DNA of 64,000 nucleotides. It comes from Prostheceraeus crozeri. Lineage: Eukaryota; Platyhelminthes; Polycladida; Euryleptidae. Positions 13,506 through 24,974 of this stretch are shown here, one piece after another. The stretch lies in the NCBI GenBank assembly GCA_907163375.1, contig CAJQUW010015369.1, positions 62,001-126,000 on the forward strand, read 5' to 3'. The position numbers and the translations under genes are program-made. The notes beneath the pieces were generated by a model, which ran no database searches, had not been told where the DNA came from, and worked only from the letters and a program-made list of their open reading frames with translations. The stretch's first letter is position 1. Each line of letters opens with the position of its first letter.

Positions 13506-13509
13506 TTAA

Positions 13510-13905
13510 AAATATGATCATTTTCAGGAAACATCTGCTTTCTTTTCATCGTACGAAGGGACATTCAAAAAGTAGACCATCAGAAACATGGCAGAGACAC
13601 ATACCTACAGAGCACGTCTTTAAAATGTTACCACAAACACAACACACTAGAATTGCAGAATCACGTTTAATCAAATCACACTACAGCAATAGCACACAAA
13701 AAGCTAAAGAACAACACATTCAAGTCATAGCCGCTGTTTTTATTTGCAAGTATTGTCATTCTGTTTGATTGTATCCTTATTTCATCATTATCTGTCCATG
13801 AATTTTATTCTTGCATGAAAGTGCACATTAATTGTTCTTTGTTGTTGTCACTGATGATGATGCGTACACACGCACTGAAACCGGTATGACATATCAACGA
13901 TGAGT
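13510..13905 (+). mobile_element. Penelope-like element 3' end, copy 2
   Basis: This is the plus-strand partner of 12940-13505, arranged as an inverted pair with only a few bases between. It contains an 84-codon open stretch (13514-13768) with TRIAESRLIKSHYSNS. Homologous AT-rich DNA follows, with shared blocks such as TTATTCTTGCA and TTGTTGTTGTCA, and then the hammerhead motif. No upstream coding domains are left. Confidence 0.5.
13841..13898 (+). ncRNA. Hammerhead ribozyme motif, type I, Penelope-like
   Basis: The core CTGATGA (13851-13857) and GAAA (13877-13880) are intact. Stem I pairs 13846-13850 (TGTCA) with 13887-13891 (TGACA). After a 1x3 internal loop it continues with GTTG (13841-13844) and CAAC (13895-13898). 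Stem II is TGCGT/ACGCA with an ACAC loop, plus imperfect pairs next to the core. Stem III is the palindrome ACCGGT (13880-13885), as in hammerheads that act as dimers. It is followed by A, giving a GTA cleavage triplet. Such ribozymes are known at the ends of Penelope-like elements. The mismatches at the base of stem II may weaken activity. Confidence 0.65.
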
Positions 13906-14109
13906 TGAGCTTAACTTATGAATCATGTCATTCATCGATTCATCAATTACCTTCCTTATTGACATGATAGCAGTATTGTCAAATTCTTTTTTAGTATATA
14001 AATATGTTTTAAAGGTGGAAATAGGCTTTCACTTCGCCATTCTTTTTGCATAATCATTGCTATTTTTCTCTTCAGCACTTGACTATTGGGCACAGACAAG
14101 TCGCCCGCA

Positions 14110-14287
14110 ATGCCGGATCGGAAGCGAATAGCGGAGTATTTCCTCGTGGTAGGATTGCCACCTGACAATCCGCAACCATTAGAGTTGAGTCGTATGCAAG
14201 AGGAAGATGAAGATGATATACGACATGGAAACGGGACTTTGCGGTTGGATCCTATCACAGATATTGCCATCGTCAATGTTAACGAAT
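14110..14287 (+). CDS. DENND4: DENND4 coding exon 1 (start codon)
   Basis: The exon opens at 14076 after a pyrimidine-rich acceptor (TTTTTCTCTTCAG). An in-frame stop at 14080 leaves ATG at 14110 as the first possible start. It encodes MPDRKRIAEYFLVVGLPPDN, an acidic stretch (EEDEDD), then DPITDIAIVNVNE, where the MABP domain begins. Human DENND4 starts with a closely similar xRVADYFVVAGL and PITDIAI. The donor is GTAAG at 14288, leaving one base of the next codon, which completes as Tyr. Confidence 0.9.
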
Positions 14288-16270
14288 GTAAGATTATCAA
14301 ATCATTTTTATATTAAGTTACAGTATACCCATTCGAAAGTGTTTTGCTCTGGTGTAGTTTTTTAAAATATTATCGATCAGTACATACATGCACATGAAAG
14401 ACAAAGCAAAACAACTGAATTCAAAAGTTTATGACTATAGGGTTCTCACTCTGCAGAAAAAACAAAAAGCGAAATTAGTGGCAAAAAATGTGAAAATGAC
14501 AAAAACATCAGGAATTTCTGATAGTGAAAGAAGTCCGGTGGATTTCTTGTTGATTATGCAAAAGACTTAATTGCAAAATCAAAAATTGCGGATGACTTAG
14601 CCACACGCTTTCAACTTAGCCATCATTCACTTCGTTTCGGAATCTGCCGTCATCAAACACAATTTCGTTTCAAATCGAGGCACTTTTCCTAGAATAATCT
14701 GTTTTATTTTCGAAACAGTCGGCTCAGATTGAGTATTACCTGGCACGTGATAGTTAGCGTATTTTAAAGACTCATGCCGGTATATCTTAAAGAATTGTCG
14801 TGTCTGAGCTTGGGAAGCCGTGGAATCGGACGATCATTGTTTTGATCCCTGGAAATTACCCAGAAATTTCAGAGAAATAGTGCAATATTATAACCCGGGA
14901 AGAGTTATGTGATGTTTACCATCAACAAATCATCAAATTTCTACCTCGAGCTTTTAACCTAGATCGGCTATTCATTAAAGTGACCAAGTAAGCATACCTG
15001 TCAGAATTAACACTATCAGCCATTTACTTTTCTAAATTGTTCTATCAAAGATGCAGTTGCTTTTCAATTTTGTGAATTATTTCGTCAACGCAATGCTTTT
15101 AGCGATGTCTAAAATATAAAAGTTGTGGAAACAGGTACTAATGCATTCTGTTAAATAAGGCACACGGATTGCAAAAGTACTTTATGGAAATAAGAACCGT
15201 CATGCGAATTCGATTTGACTTGCGAATCTGCTGCTGACTCGAGAATCGATTCGATTTGAAATTGTTATTTAAAAATCGAGTTAGATTTCATTCGGTTGGC
15301 CACAACTGATGGAAATACTTTTTATTTTGATTTATAACCTCATTCCGTTTTACTGGACTTAAATGTAAGCATGACGATGTAATAATTTTGTAATGTTTGA
15401 TTCTCAGTGAAAGCGGGCGAAGACATCGGTAAGTAATGAACGGAAACGAATCGAGGCACTCATTGTATGTTGCGTGTTGCTCAGATAACTCCTCTTAATT
15501 ACGGTTGTAAGTCCAAGCTCCTGAAAATTTAAGACTTTGGCTCAGAATCATGAACCTGAGCTTGATAATCCGCATTTACAAGTTCGGCGGGCTAGTCGAT
15601 GCTTATATGCAAATTTCATTTTTGTGCTTCAATTCTTTGGTAACCCTCCACTTGTAGGTACTTGCATGACATGGAGTGATGAACTTAGAGTTGTTCTTGT
15701 ACATGTCTTAACCTACGGCACGTTTTGAATCTGGCCTGAATTGATCATATACAGTATATATGCATAGTAGTTGCGTATAGCAATAACATGAGAAGTAGGC
15801 AATATTTACTTGTTGTTAAAAATTGATTATTGTTTGCTATATAATCCAAGCTCAAGGAAGAAATGATACAATCTGCTGATTTTCAGTTCATGAAAAATAT
15901 TTTTTTCTTTGGCTCAAGATTTAAGCAGGCTCTATAAACGATTGATGGAGACGCACTTCCAATTCCGAGTGAATTATGAAAAGCTTTTTACAACAAGCCC
16001 TGGCTTACAAGTGTAGTCCTTAGCATCGAACCACTTTTTTTAGCAATCTATTATTACCAATGTATAGTCGGGAGTCAGATGAACATTCATTGTCTAAGGC
16101 TATTATGATAGCGACATGCATGTACACGGTGCTTCGGAAATTTTGCAAAGAACAATGTCATTTAGCACTATGAAAATCACTTTCTTATGTCGCACGAAAT
16201 TCACATTATATTTCTTATTTCTAGTTTCATAGTTATGCTATGAATGTGGTGTATGTACACTGGTGTGTTT
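14288..16270. other. DENND4 intron 1, left part
   Basis: AT-rich intronic DNA. A 60-codon open stretch at 14388-14570 rich in Lys shows no family likeness and is probably chance. No mobile element was recognised in this part. Confidence 0.5.
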
Positions 16271-16271
16271 C

Positions 16272-16933
16272 AAAAGCGTTTTTTTACAAAAACTGACAAG
16301 CAACCCAGCAAATTGTTGCAATAAATGAGAAAACAATCTTCATCTTTTCGATGATTTTCTCAATCGGAATTGATTTAGAAGTCACGCATTATTTAAGTCA
16401 AAGAGGGGCTACTTTGTCATTTTTTCGTCATTTGAGATAAAAATAGCCTGTGACGTCATATGACCTCAAATTACCTTTTTACCTCAAGTCTTCGTTGACA
16501 AGGGTCCTCATGCATATCTGTTGGAAGTTCTTTATATATACCTAAAAAAACGTGGCTTTGTCTTTAATTGGCATTTTATGGTTGAAATTTGAGCTGAATC
16601 TTAGCGGTCGCATGACCAACATTTGTCATGATATCTGATCATAAAATGTCATTTATCGACAAAACTAAGCATTTTAGAACAATGAATAGAATATTGTCGA
16701 CAGGTATAAATGTGACTCATATGTCAAATCAAAAAGATCATTTGAAGATGGCACCAGCTTGGCTCAAAAGACGAAAGAATGACAAAATGATCTCTCTTTG
16801 ATCTAAATATTGCGCGACATCTAAATCAAATTCGATTGAGAAAATCGTCGAATAGATGAGGATTGTCTTTTCATCAATATAACAATTTGCCGGGTTGCGT
16901 TTTAACTTTTGGAAAAAAAGGCGTTTTACCAAA
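16272..16933. repeat. Palindromic MITE-like element in intron 1
   Basis: The left arm (16272-16441) and the right arm (16757-16933) are reverse complements at roughly 80 percent by eye. Shared blocks include CAAATTGTT, GATTTTCTCAATCG, GATTTAGA and TTTCGTC. The spacer is about 315 bp with no coding sequence. Element ends are not exact and no target duplication was resolved. Confidence 0.7.
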
Positions 16934-17658
16934 TGCCATGTTCACCCTAGCATGCATGTATCATGTTCATGGCATAAAGATGAAATTTGAAATCAGAAAA
17001 ATAATCTGAATTTCGTGAATCGAGTTCGTGAATTAATGCGACATTTAAAGAGTGTTCGTGCGAAATGATGAAGAGCCAGATCGCAAACCATGAGAATGCT
17101 ACTAACACATCAGCTGCCTTTTGACTGCGACAATCAAACGCCCACTCCCACATTTCATCATTGCCATGCTTCCGGCGCGAAAATTAGAAGATTATATATA
17201 TTTCGTGGTAGTAATTAACAAACTCCTCTATGAAAGCGTCAAGGATCGATCATGCTTCACAATTAAGAGGTGAATATTTTGGTATAAACTGCAAATGAAG
17301 GAGAAATATATCTAATAATGAATGTTACATAAATATGTGTAATCCACTTGCATAGGAACATCGAATATCATATCTATTTCACACACAATTGTGTAAAAAT
17401 TGTTTATGTAGCTAAAACAACTTCGAGAAGTGTTCCAACGCTAGGGCTACGTTATTTGATCTAACTTGTTTCTCATCTACACCTCAGTTCGAATGACAGC
17501 ATTTCTGTCATCAATTGATTCATGTAATCTCAAAAGTTTCGATCATAATGGCCAGTATGGAATTTTGTCTGGTCTGTTGAAATTTTTCAATAGAGACTAG
17601 CGTGCTGATTCATGCACTCTGTCCAGTAGCATTTATGAGAAAGTTTAAAACTTTACAG

Positions 17659-18053
17659 ACGAGCTACCTCCTCGTGGATTTCAAGTGATAAAGACAACAC
17701 CGGCGGGCCATCCAGCTGACTTAAACAATGATTCATTCAATTCTCCTGCTATGTATCTCTGTGTTAAACGTGGCAGGGATAAGCCTCCGCTTACCGAAAT
17801 TGGAGTTTTTTATTATCCTAAAGAAAATAGTCCTCTCCATGGTCATGAGGTACTCCGCAAAACTCCTTATGGACGTCCGGCGAACGTCAGCAATTCTTCA
17901 ATTCTGGAAATATATTTGACGTTCAAGCGTGCTTCTCCAACTGCTGGGGCAAATTGTCCAGTAGTCACTGATGTCTGCGTTATCCTTGGAAATAAGGAGG
18001 AAAGCCCACCACATGCTTTTATCAAAATCGACAAGAGTTTAAACAAAGGAATA
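17659..18053 (+). CDS. DENND4: DENND4 coding exon 2 (MABP domain)
   Basis: The exon starts after the acceptor TTTACAG and ends at donor GTAAGT (18054), in phase 0. It encodes residues 60-191 with family signatures: LPPRGFQVIKTTPAGHPADLN, YLCVKRGRDKPPLTEIGV, TPYGRPANVSNSS and PVVTDVCVI. It closes with PPHAFIKIDKSLNKGI. These align residue by residue with the human MABP segment (LCYKRGRDKPPLTDIGV, TPYGRCANVNNSS, AVTDICVI). The MABP domain is a membrane-associating beta-prism found in DENND4 proteins and MVB12. The next intron is only 72 bp. Confidence 0.95.
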
Positions 18054-18125
18054 GTAAGTTCAATTACCTACATTTGATGTTAACATTTGAAACGTTTAAA
18101 ACAATCAACTCTAATTGTCTTTCAG

Positions 18126-18365
18126 TTATCTTCACCCGTTTTCGTTTGTTACAAGTCATCTCGAGTGCGGCATCATCAGCTGGCTTACACTGGTAGCATC
18201 CTAAGTCGATACCCAACAACAAATTATCCTGAATGTCCCCTCTCCGAGTCTGTACCTTTATTCGGCTTGCCCACTGGAGCAGTGTTAGAGGCCTGGCCTG
18301 CCCGCAATGAGCTTCCTAAACCGGAGTGTTCTACTTTTGTGTTAACGGATGCCGAAGGCGTGAAG
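18126..18365 (+). CDS. DENND4: DENND4 coding exon 3
   Basis: The exon lies between acceptor TCTTTCAG and donor GTAATT, in phase 0 at both ends, and encodes residues 192-271. It begins LSSPVFVCYKSS, contains SVPLFGLPTGAVLEAWPA and ends with CSTFVLTDAEGVK. The human counterparts are GSSVFLCYKKS, SVPLFCLPMGATIECW and VFSTFVLTGSSAKK. It spans the end of MABP and the start of uDENN. A 19.3-kb intron loaded with transposons follows. Confidence 0.95.
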
Positions 18366-18934
18366 GTAATTGAATTATATTTTCTTAGGTGACCCAGCCT
18401 TCATCGATGTGCCTAAGAATCACATTCTTGTTTTTGTACAAAGTTCAGTTTAGCACACTATTCAGCATTTAAAACGCATTATACAAATATCAGATAAAAA
18501 TAATCGACACAATTGAACCACGAGATTTTTAAATTTCCAAATTGGAATTGACAAAACATGTGATGGTTGTGATTAAGGTAAGATGTCATGCAAAATGTGA
18601 TGCTTGCTATTTTCTGCAAGTTTAAGCAGTTTCGCACCCAGAATCATTATGCAAACAGAATAATTTGAGCGACCTATTTGACGGATTATTGGATAAAATT
18701 ACGAGTTTATGTAATGGAAATACCTATCAGGCTAACTCCAATCACGATCCCACATTCAGGTAAAAACTTGATAATTAGAAAATATTTGATGATTCCCAGT
18801 GATTTCTCTTAAATTATTTTCTAAGAATAGATTATTAAATAACCAGCTTCCTATGTGTCAATCCTGTTTTGCATCGATTATTTTTGCCAAAGAGTTACAG
18901 CAAGCACGCAGCAAAATTTGGAATTGAATTATTT

Positions 18935-18967
18935 TTGATAATTATTCTTCAGCGGAATAATTATCAA
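18935..18967. other. Perfect 13-bp-arm hairpin
   Basis: TTGATAATTATTC (18935-18947) and GAATAATTATCAA (18955-18967) are exact reverse complements around a 7-base loop. It is AT-rich and intronic. It could be the remnant of a small palindromic repeat. Confidence 0.8.
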
Positions 18968-19741
18968 AGTCCCTAGTAGAATAGTCCCTATTCTCAGTAA
19001 AACGTTTAAACCACTAGCTTTCATCGTTCAATTTACACTGGAGCAGCACACTAAGGAGCATTAATCTCGGCACTGAAAAAGTTGGTTGGAAGCATCACAT
19101 CACTTCGTTATTGATTCTGATTGAATGCAATGCTCGTCTATTTTTGAAAACTGGCAAAAATGAAATGGTGCATCATATCAGCGTATTTCATGATTTGCCT
19201 GCAATTGCAGAAAATTCAAAGAATGATTCCTTAGCATGAAGAAACGAATCAATTCGATGATTGAAAAATGTCGAGTTTGAACTTTTTGGTCGACTCAGGC
19301 ATATTACCAGAATTCAGAAAATCATTTCGAAAACAATCAAAATAAGTTGTCCTCACTGGTTATATCAATAAAAAGTTTAAAATATTGAGAAACTCAGTTA
19401 GGGATCTATAAAAAAAACCCACCTTCCTTCTTGCTTTCCCGCTTTATTGGTTGCTTAGTGTATACTCTATAGTGATTTAGTCTATGCAAATACGTACTCA
19501 TTTACGAATGAATAACGATAGTAATTTTGCAGTGTGTGATATTGTGTTGTACGAGAGTGCAACTCGAGCATGAAAAGTAATCCGAGAGGCAGTGGATAGA
19601 ATTTCTGGCTATTAAGTCGGGGTGAAGCGACAGTTTGCTTAAAATGTAGAAACAAGGTCACTGCCATCAATCTGCAAAAATTCGACCTTAAAATCAGTCA
19701 GGAAAATTGCAAAATTGCATGTTGATACAGTAAAAAATAAA

Positions 19742-19930
19742 GCGGCATTTCTTGAGCTTTGACTTCAATGCTCCCCGATTGGTGCTTCGGCGGTTCTGAC
19801 TTGTCGAACTTCGTCTAGAGTTTTGTGATGCCTTTTGTCCAGATGCCTTTCCTGCCGACTTCCAATGACACCACCGAGATTCGACCTCCAGACCAAAAGA
19901 TCGCTAGGCCAAGCACTTGGCCATTGTGCC
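19742..19930 (-). repeat. tRNA-derived SINE, family A copy 1, split by a hAT element
   Basis: The minus strand shows an A-box-like region (GGCCAAGTGCTTGGCC), a B-box-like GGTCGAATCTC, then the body motif CATTGGAAGTCGGCAGGAA and GGCATCTGGACAAAA. Related copies lie at 40840-41025 (-), 47346-47600 (+) and 63908-64000 (+). The 5' tip of this copy (GGTACAGTG-like, here ATGGCACAAT) is found at 22879-22890, on the far side of the hAT insertion, so the hAT element entered the SINE head. Confidence 0.7.
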
Positions 19931-22878
19931 CAGAGCTGGAATAATTCCACCGAAATTTTTTGATTCCTATTCCAATTCCGGAGCAGAAATTTCAATTCCA
20001 AATCCAATTCCAATTCCAGTCGAAACAGTTCAATTCAATTCCATAATAATATTCAATTCCTATAATTGCATGTCGCGTATAGTGTCTTATGTTAATGTAT
20101 CTAACGTTTGTTCGTTTCAATCTAACCCATTTGCCCTTATCCTATCCTCGTTGTTCCTGTGTGCCGTTCCCTGCGTCGTTCCTATATGTGTTTCATGTTC
20201 ATAGTTCATGTTTCTTGCGTACATGTATATTTGTAACCGGTCAGCCTACGCCATTTTCGTTTCGTAAACGAGATATTCAATATCTCGTCAAAAAAGAAAA
20301 TCAAATTAGCAAGGGCTAGCCTTAGGCGAAACACAGTTAATAATGAATTAAATCACAAATCAAACTATTCAGTAAGTAAAACCAATGTGAAAAATAAGAA
20401 TAAAACACAAATGTAAATGTTGAAAATATTCAAATGGTAGGTAATGAAAAAAAAAGTACTGTGTAAATATAAGTAGAGTGAGAAAAAAAAATTGATGACT
20501 TACTCGAGAACTCCTGCCTGTCTGCCACACTGTGTGTTGGGCAGTGTAGTAATTGCGGAAATTGCTTATATGTATTGACAAAACTTAATCTGCAGGTCTG
20601 GTCGCCCAGATGCTTGCACATGTAAATTGCGTCAGAATGAAATTTAATGCTTTGATTGAGAAGATGAAGTAGAAGATAGCGATAAGTGAAAAGAATTTGA
20701 TCCCTCAAAAGGACCCATGTGGCGTTCCCTACAGGTTAAAGGAAATAACAACTACAACAGATTACCTAATTGAAAAAATGTGCAATTGAGGTCATCAGCA
20801 GGAACTTAGGTAAGGATTCGCGTTTCGGCCCCTACTCCTGAACGCTCAAACTAACCCAAGCGGGGCCCTGCTATATGAAAGCAGCCTCGAAATCAATTGA
20901 ATCAATGAAAGCACGCACAATTATTAAGAAGCTGCTTAGCAGAAAAATATCTGTATTTCAATAAAGTTTCACTATGCTTATGCAGCTGCTTCTCAGCACT
21001 TTGCTTGAGATCTACGCATTTATATCCTCTCTTAATGAGGAGTAGTAGCTGTACGATTGACTTTTTGGATGAAATCTTTTTCAATGTACAGATGCGCCCA
21101 TATCTTAAAACTTGTCCAGCAAACACTCTAGCTCCTGTCCTGTAGGGCATACAGTTTTGCGGAAAGGTTAAAAGGGTGACAGGGAAATTAAAATGGTCGA
21201 CTTCATGAAAAACAGATGGAATTGTGCCGCAGTCAGTGATATTTATGTTAATATCAAGATATTCTACTTGTTTGTTATTACTCCCACTTCTGCTGGCTTC
21301 TAGACTAGGTGGGTAAATCTGTGTATCAAGGAATCAAACTTTTATAATTAATAATGCATAAATCGTCGATGTATCTAAAAGTATTAGATAATAATCTAGC
21401 TAGACCGTACTTCTGATTCTTCATTAAATTAGTCATAAAAATAAATTCACAATGTAAAAGAAACAAATCCGCAAGAAGAGGACTGCAATTACCACCCATA
21501 GGAATTCCTCTTACTTGTTGAAAGACTAAACCTCCGAAAGTAACAGAAACTTCGCTTATAATGAACTTAATGGCTTCTTTAAATTTATCCTTAGTGAATA
21601 CGCTATAACCTTTGATACCTTCAAAGAAAGTTAACGGTCAGCAAAGAATCAAACGCTGAGAGAGAGAGATGAGATGCGAATAAATCTATTAATAAACTGA
21701 CAGAAGAAATTCAGTGTGCGAATAACATGATTGTTGATGAAAGAAAAAGCGACGATAAAAATGATATCATGAAATCTGATTAATGGTCCATGTTAAAAAA
21801 GAAGATTAAAAATTTTGTGATAAGAGCGAAATGTGGTCGGGTCGAAAGCTAACGAGCAGAGATTAAGGGAAACTCTTTCAATTTTCAAAAGAAAGTGGTT
21901 TTATCGTCAAGTCTCAAAAATTTGTATAAATTAGACACGATGAGAAATTGAAACAACAACAACACATACGACATCTTCAGTAGCTGTTAGAAGAACTCCG
22001 GGCTCTCGCGGTGTAGCATAACTGCAGAAATAACAACAACAACAACTGCCAGCGAACAACAACACAGCAGTGAGCGCGATTGAAGATTGACGGTATAAGT
22101 GAGAATGATATTTATGATATTATTTTGGTATAAGTGAGTCCGCTCGATTGAAGTGAATTCAACATTAACAAGTGAACTGTAAGTGAAAAGTTTTTCTTTT
22201 ATCGTTGCGTATCGTATCTATATCACTATAGTCTTTAAAATTAGTGTTGTCAATTGTTGTGATTGGAATTTGAATAATAAGCTCATGTAATTGAATAATT
22301 AATTATTAGAATAATTTGTAGACACTGTCTATATTATGATTTGAACTGACAGGGTTGCTGCCCTTTAATGAAGCGTTAATTTTCCTCTTTCCAAACCAAT
22401 TGTTTTTCGTGTGTACAACAATTAAGTTAATCTCCAATTTTTGTGCTTATCCTATCAAGAACTAAATTCAACAATTGCTATATTTTGATTAATTATCTTA
22501 CTTGATAAATAACTAAATAACAGATTGAACAAAGATGATTGTCTTTTCATTGTCTGCTTAATCGCTGAAATAACATTGTCCGGGGCTGTAGGCCCATCGA
22601 AGTCACAAAAAACACCCTTTATTCAACAATAGAATAAAGCTACCTCTGTCGATCTATCTCTCTATTATCTCTGCGTGCAGTTAATACAACGGCCGAGTAC
22701 TGTGATTTCAATTTTTGTACAAATAGATTTATCACAGGTCTATCGAAAAAGTGGAATTGAGGTTTATCAAGGTCAATTCCAATTCCAGTAGATTTAAATA
22801 TCGTCAATTCCAATTCCGACGAAAAATGGAATTATTTCCGGATCGGAATTAATTCCAATTCCGACTTTTCCAACTCTG
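19931..22878. mobile_element. hAT-type element with AATTCC-rich ends
   Basis: The 8-bp sequence ATTGTGCC flanks the element exactly (19923-19930 and 22879-22886), the target-site length of hAT elements. The ends are CAGAGCTGGA on the left and, read inward from the right, CAGAGTTGGA. Within about 130 bp of each end the sequence is dominated by copies of AATTCC/GGAATT (19940-20060 and 22750-22870), resembling subterminal transposase-binding arrays. No hAT transposase is recognisable inside. The interior holds a Penelope-like reverse transcriptase remnant instead, so this is a non-autonomous copy with a nested insertion. Confidence 0.8.
20890..21660 (-). mobile_element. Penelope-like reverse transcriptase remnant nested in the hAT element
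   Basis: The minus strand encodes reverse-transcriptase motifs in order. They are KFKEAIKFIISEVSVTFGGL, QQVRGIPMGGNCSPLLADLF, the catalytic-type FRYIDDL (near 21375), and a C-terminal part with YRTGARVFAGQVLRYGRICT and LIKRGYKCVDLK. This pattern belongs to RT families in invertebrate genomes usually grouped with Penelope-like elements. The clade assignment is inferred. The element is broken and truncated at the 5' side. Confidence 0.65.
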
Positions 22879-23208
22879 ATTGTGCCATGGAAACTATTCG
22901 CTGTAACAGCTGTCACTGGGAAGCACTCTCAAAATATATTGCTCGGTTTTATTTTAATACTCTTTTTTTAAATTAATTTCTTCTATTCGTTTTTTTAGAA
23001 AAGACGCCGATAGTCAGGTATGCAGCTTTTCAGAAATTTTCCTGTCCGATGCCGATATACTGGCGACTGGTTACATCTCTGAAAAAATCATCAAAGGCCA
23101 TTTTTCAACGGCATCAATGTATCTCTAGGAGTGAACATTATGCCATAGACCGTGCCTCCATTTGATCTGTCAAATCTTTGTGTCGACATTCGATGTTTGC
23201 ACGATATA

Positions 23209-24972
23209 CAGGGTGTCCGTAAAGTCGCTTGACTTTTAAATTGAATATCTACATGAGTAAACAATAAATGTTTACGTCAGAAACCCTGCTATATTACGCA
23301 ACATGAAGGGGAATTTACGAATCTAGCAATAAGAAATGAATATTCGATTATTTAACTGCTTAAATTTTACATTCTGCATACGGTCATTTTTGTAATGAAT
23401 ATTATATGTGCAATTATAGTTCTTAAGCTTTGGTGAATTCATTTCAGTTTCAGAAAATGTTTAAGTCAATTAGCTGTGCTGTTAATTATGTCAATTAACC
23501 TTACCTAGGGCCATAGCTCAAAATTTTTCCCCTATTCAATACTATGAAACTTCATCACCAGCCATGACGACATGCTTTAGTCATTGATTGATTCATATCG
23601 TATCATCTTCAATTGAGAACGTCAAATTAATCAGCCTTCATGGCATAGAATTGCGTATCCATATCTATGACTTATGTTTTACGCTAACCAATGACAAAGA
23701 CGCGTGTGTCATGCTATGTTCGAAATCTCAATGTGAAAGTGGTACGATCGCTGCCTATCTTATTAACAATGGATCTCAGACTCAGATAGAGATAGTTCAG
23801 TGCTTCTATGGATGCAATAGAAGTGCTACAGCTGCCCTTTCGAATGTTTAAGACTCAAAGACGCATTCACAAAGATCCTTTTACAACAACATCGATTGCA
23901 AATATCATCAAAAAGTTTGAAGAAACTGGCAGCGTTCATGTAAAACCTCGCAGTGGGCCGTCAATGGATGACATGCCATTGCAACTGTGAATCGCGTCGT
24001 CGAGGAGACTAGTTCAAAATCAAAGCTAGGAGTCACGTCAGTTCGCAAAGTGGCTGAAGAGGTTGGTATCATTTCAAAGACTAGTGTCCATAAAAATCCT
24101 TCGGCATGAACTAAAACTTTACCCGTACAAATTACAAGTCGTGCAAGCACTTGAGCCGGCGACAAGCCAAAGCGCTTAGAGTTTGCGAGATGGCTTCTCG
24201 ACAATCAGAATGTAATCGATGGCATTGTCTGGTCTGACGAGGCGCATTTTTCACTAGATGGGATCGTTAACACGCACAATTGCCGTATCTGGTCAGATGT
24301 TAAACCATCAACATGCATCTAAAAATCCCTTCATTCAGTTATGTGTCTGGATGGGATTTTCTGCTAAGTTTGGACTACGACCTTTTTTCTTCTCCAACAC
24401 AGTGACAGCTGATTCCTATCTCCAGATGCTTAAGGAGCACGTGCGTCCTCAACTTGCGCAAAAGCGCAAATTGTCCTCCTGTATATTCATGCAAGAGGGT
24501 GCCCCACCCCACTTTGCAACAAAAGTACGAAACTTCCTCGTCCAGACATTTGGTGATCGCGTGATAAGTCGAAGATGTGACCGAGAGTGGCCTCCACGTT
24601 CACCTGATTTGAATCCTCTCGACTTTTGGTTCTGGGGATGGATGAAAGCGAAGATATACCATCATGGTAAGCCACAAAGCCTGGACCAGTTGAGTGAGAA
24701 GATCACTGATAGCTGCAATGAAGTCACACGCGAAGAATTTGCCGCTGCTGTTTTCGATATTATTCGGCGATTGACTGCAGTGATTGATTGCGATGGCAAT
24801 CATTTCGAACACTTGATTTGAACATTTTAGTCATCAAATATTGGCTTCTTACTGTTGGATTCGTAAATTCCCCCTTATGTTGCGCAATATAACATGGCTT
24901 GTGATAAAAAAGTTTATTGCTTTCTCATGTAGATATTCAATTTAAAAGTCAAGCGACTTTACGGACACCCTG
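23209..24972 (+). mobile_element. Tc1/mariner-superfamily DD41D element with long TIRs
   Basis: TA target duplications flank nearly identical terminal repeats starting CAGGGTGTCCGTAAAGTCGC. They match for at least 50 bp and, less strictly, for about 140 bp inward. The transposase is in the plus sense. Its N-terminal HTH lies around 23835-23960 (TTTSIANIIKKFEETGSVH) and the first catalytic motif VWSDEAHF near 24225-24250. A 187-codon open stretch (24258-24821) carries the rest. Between the second motif (MQEGAPPHF) and the final Asp of SPDLNPLDF there are 41 residues, the DD41D spacing. The second catalytic Asp is Glu here. At least one stop and one frame change break the N-terminal half, so it is dead but fairly young. 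Confidence 0.85.
24258..24821 (+). pseudogene. DD41D transposase, C-terminal catalytic part
   Basis: This 187-codon open stretch runs to the natural C-terminus. Visible features are LCVWMGFSAKFGLRPFFF, FMQEGAPPHFATKVRNFL (Glu replacing the catalytic Asp), then WPPRSPDLNPLDFWFWGWMK with the third catalytic Asp. The first catalytic motif lies just upstream in another frame, so a frameshift falls near position 24255. The enzyme would cut and paste its own element in the nucleus if whole. Confidence 0.8.
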
Positions 24973-24974
24973 TA

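Noticed and set aside
14388-14570. Possible extra DENND4 exon
   Set aside because: The reading frame from exon 1 joins exon 2 perfectly, and this Lys-rich stretch has no counterpart in the family.
19940-20060. Simple AATTCC minisatellite
   Set aside because: A matching array lies at 22750-22870, with hAT-like ends and an 8-bp target duplication outside both, so the arrays are parts of one element.
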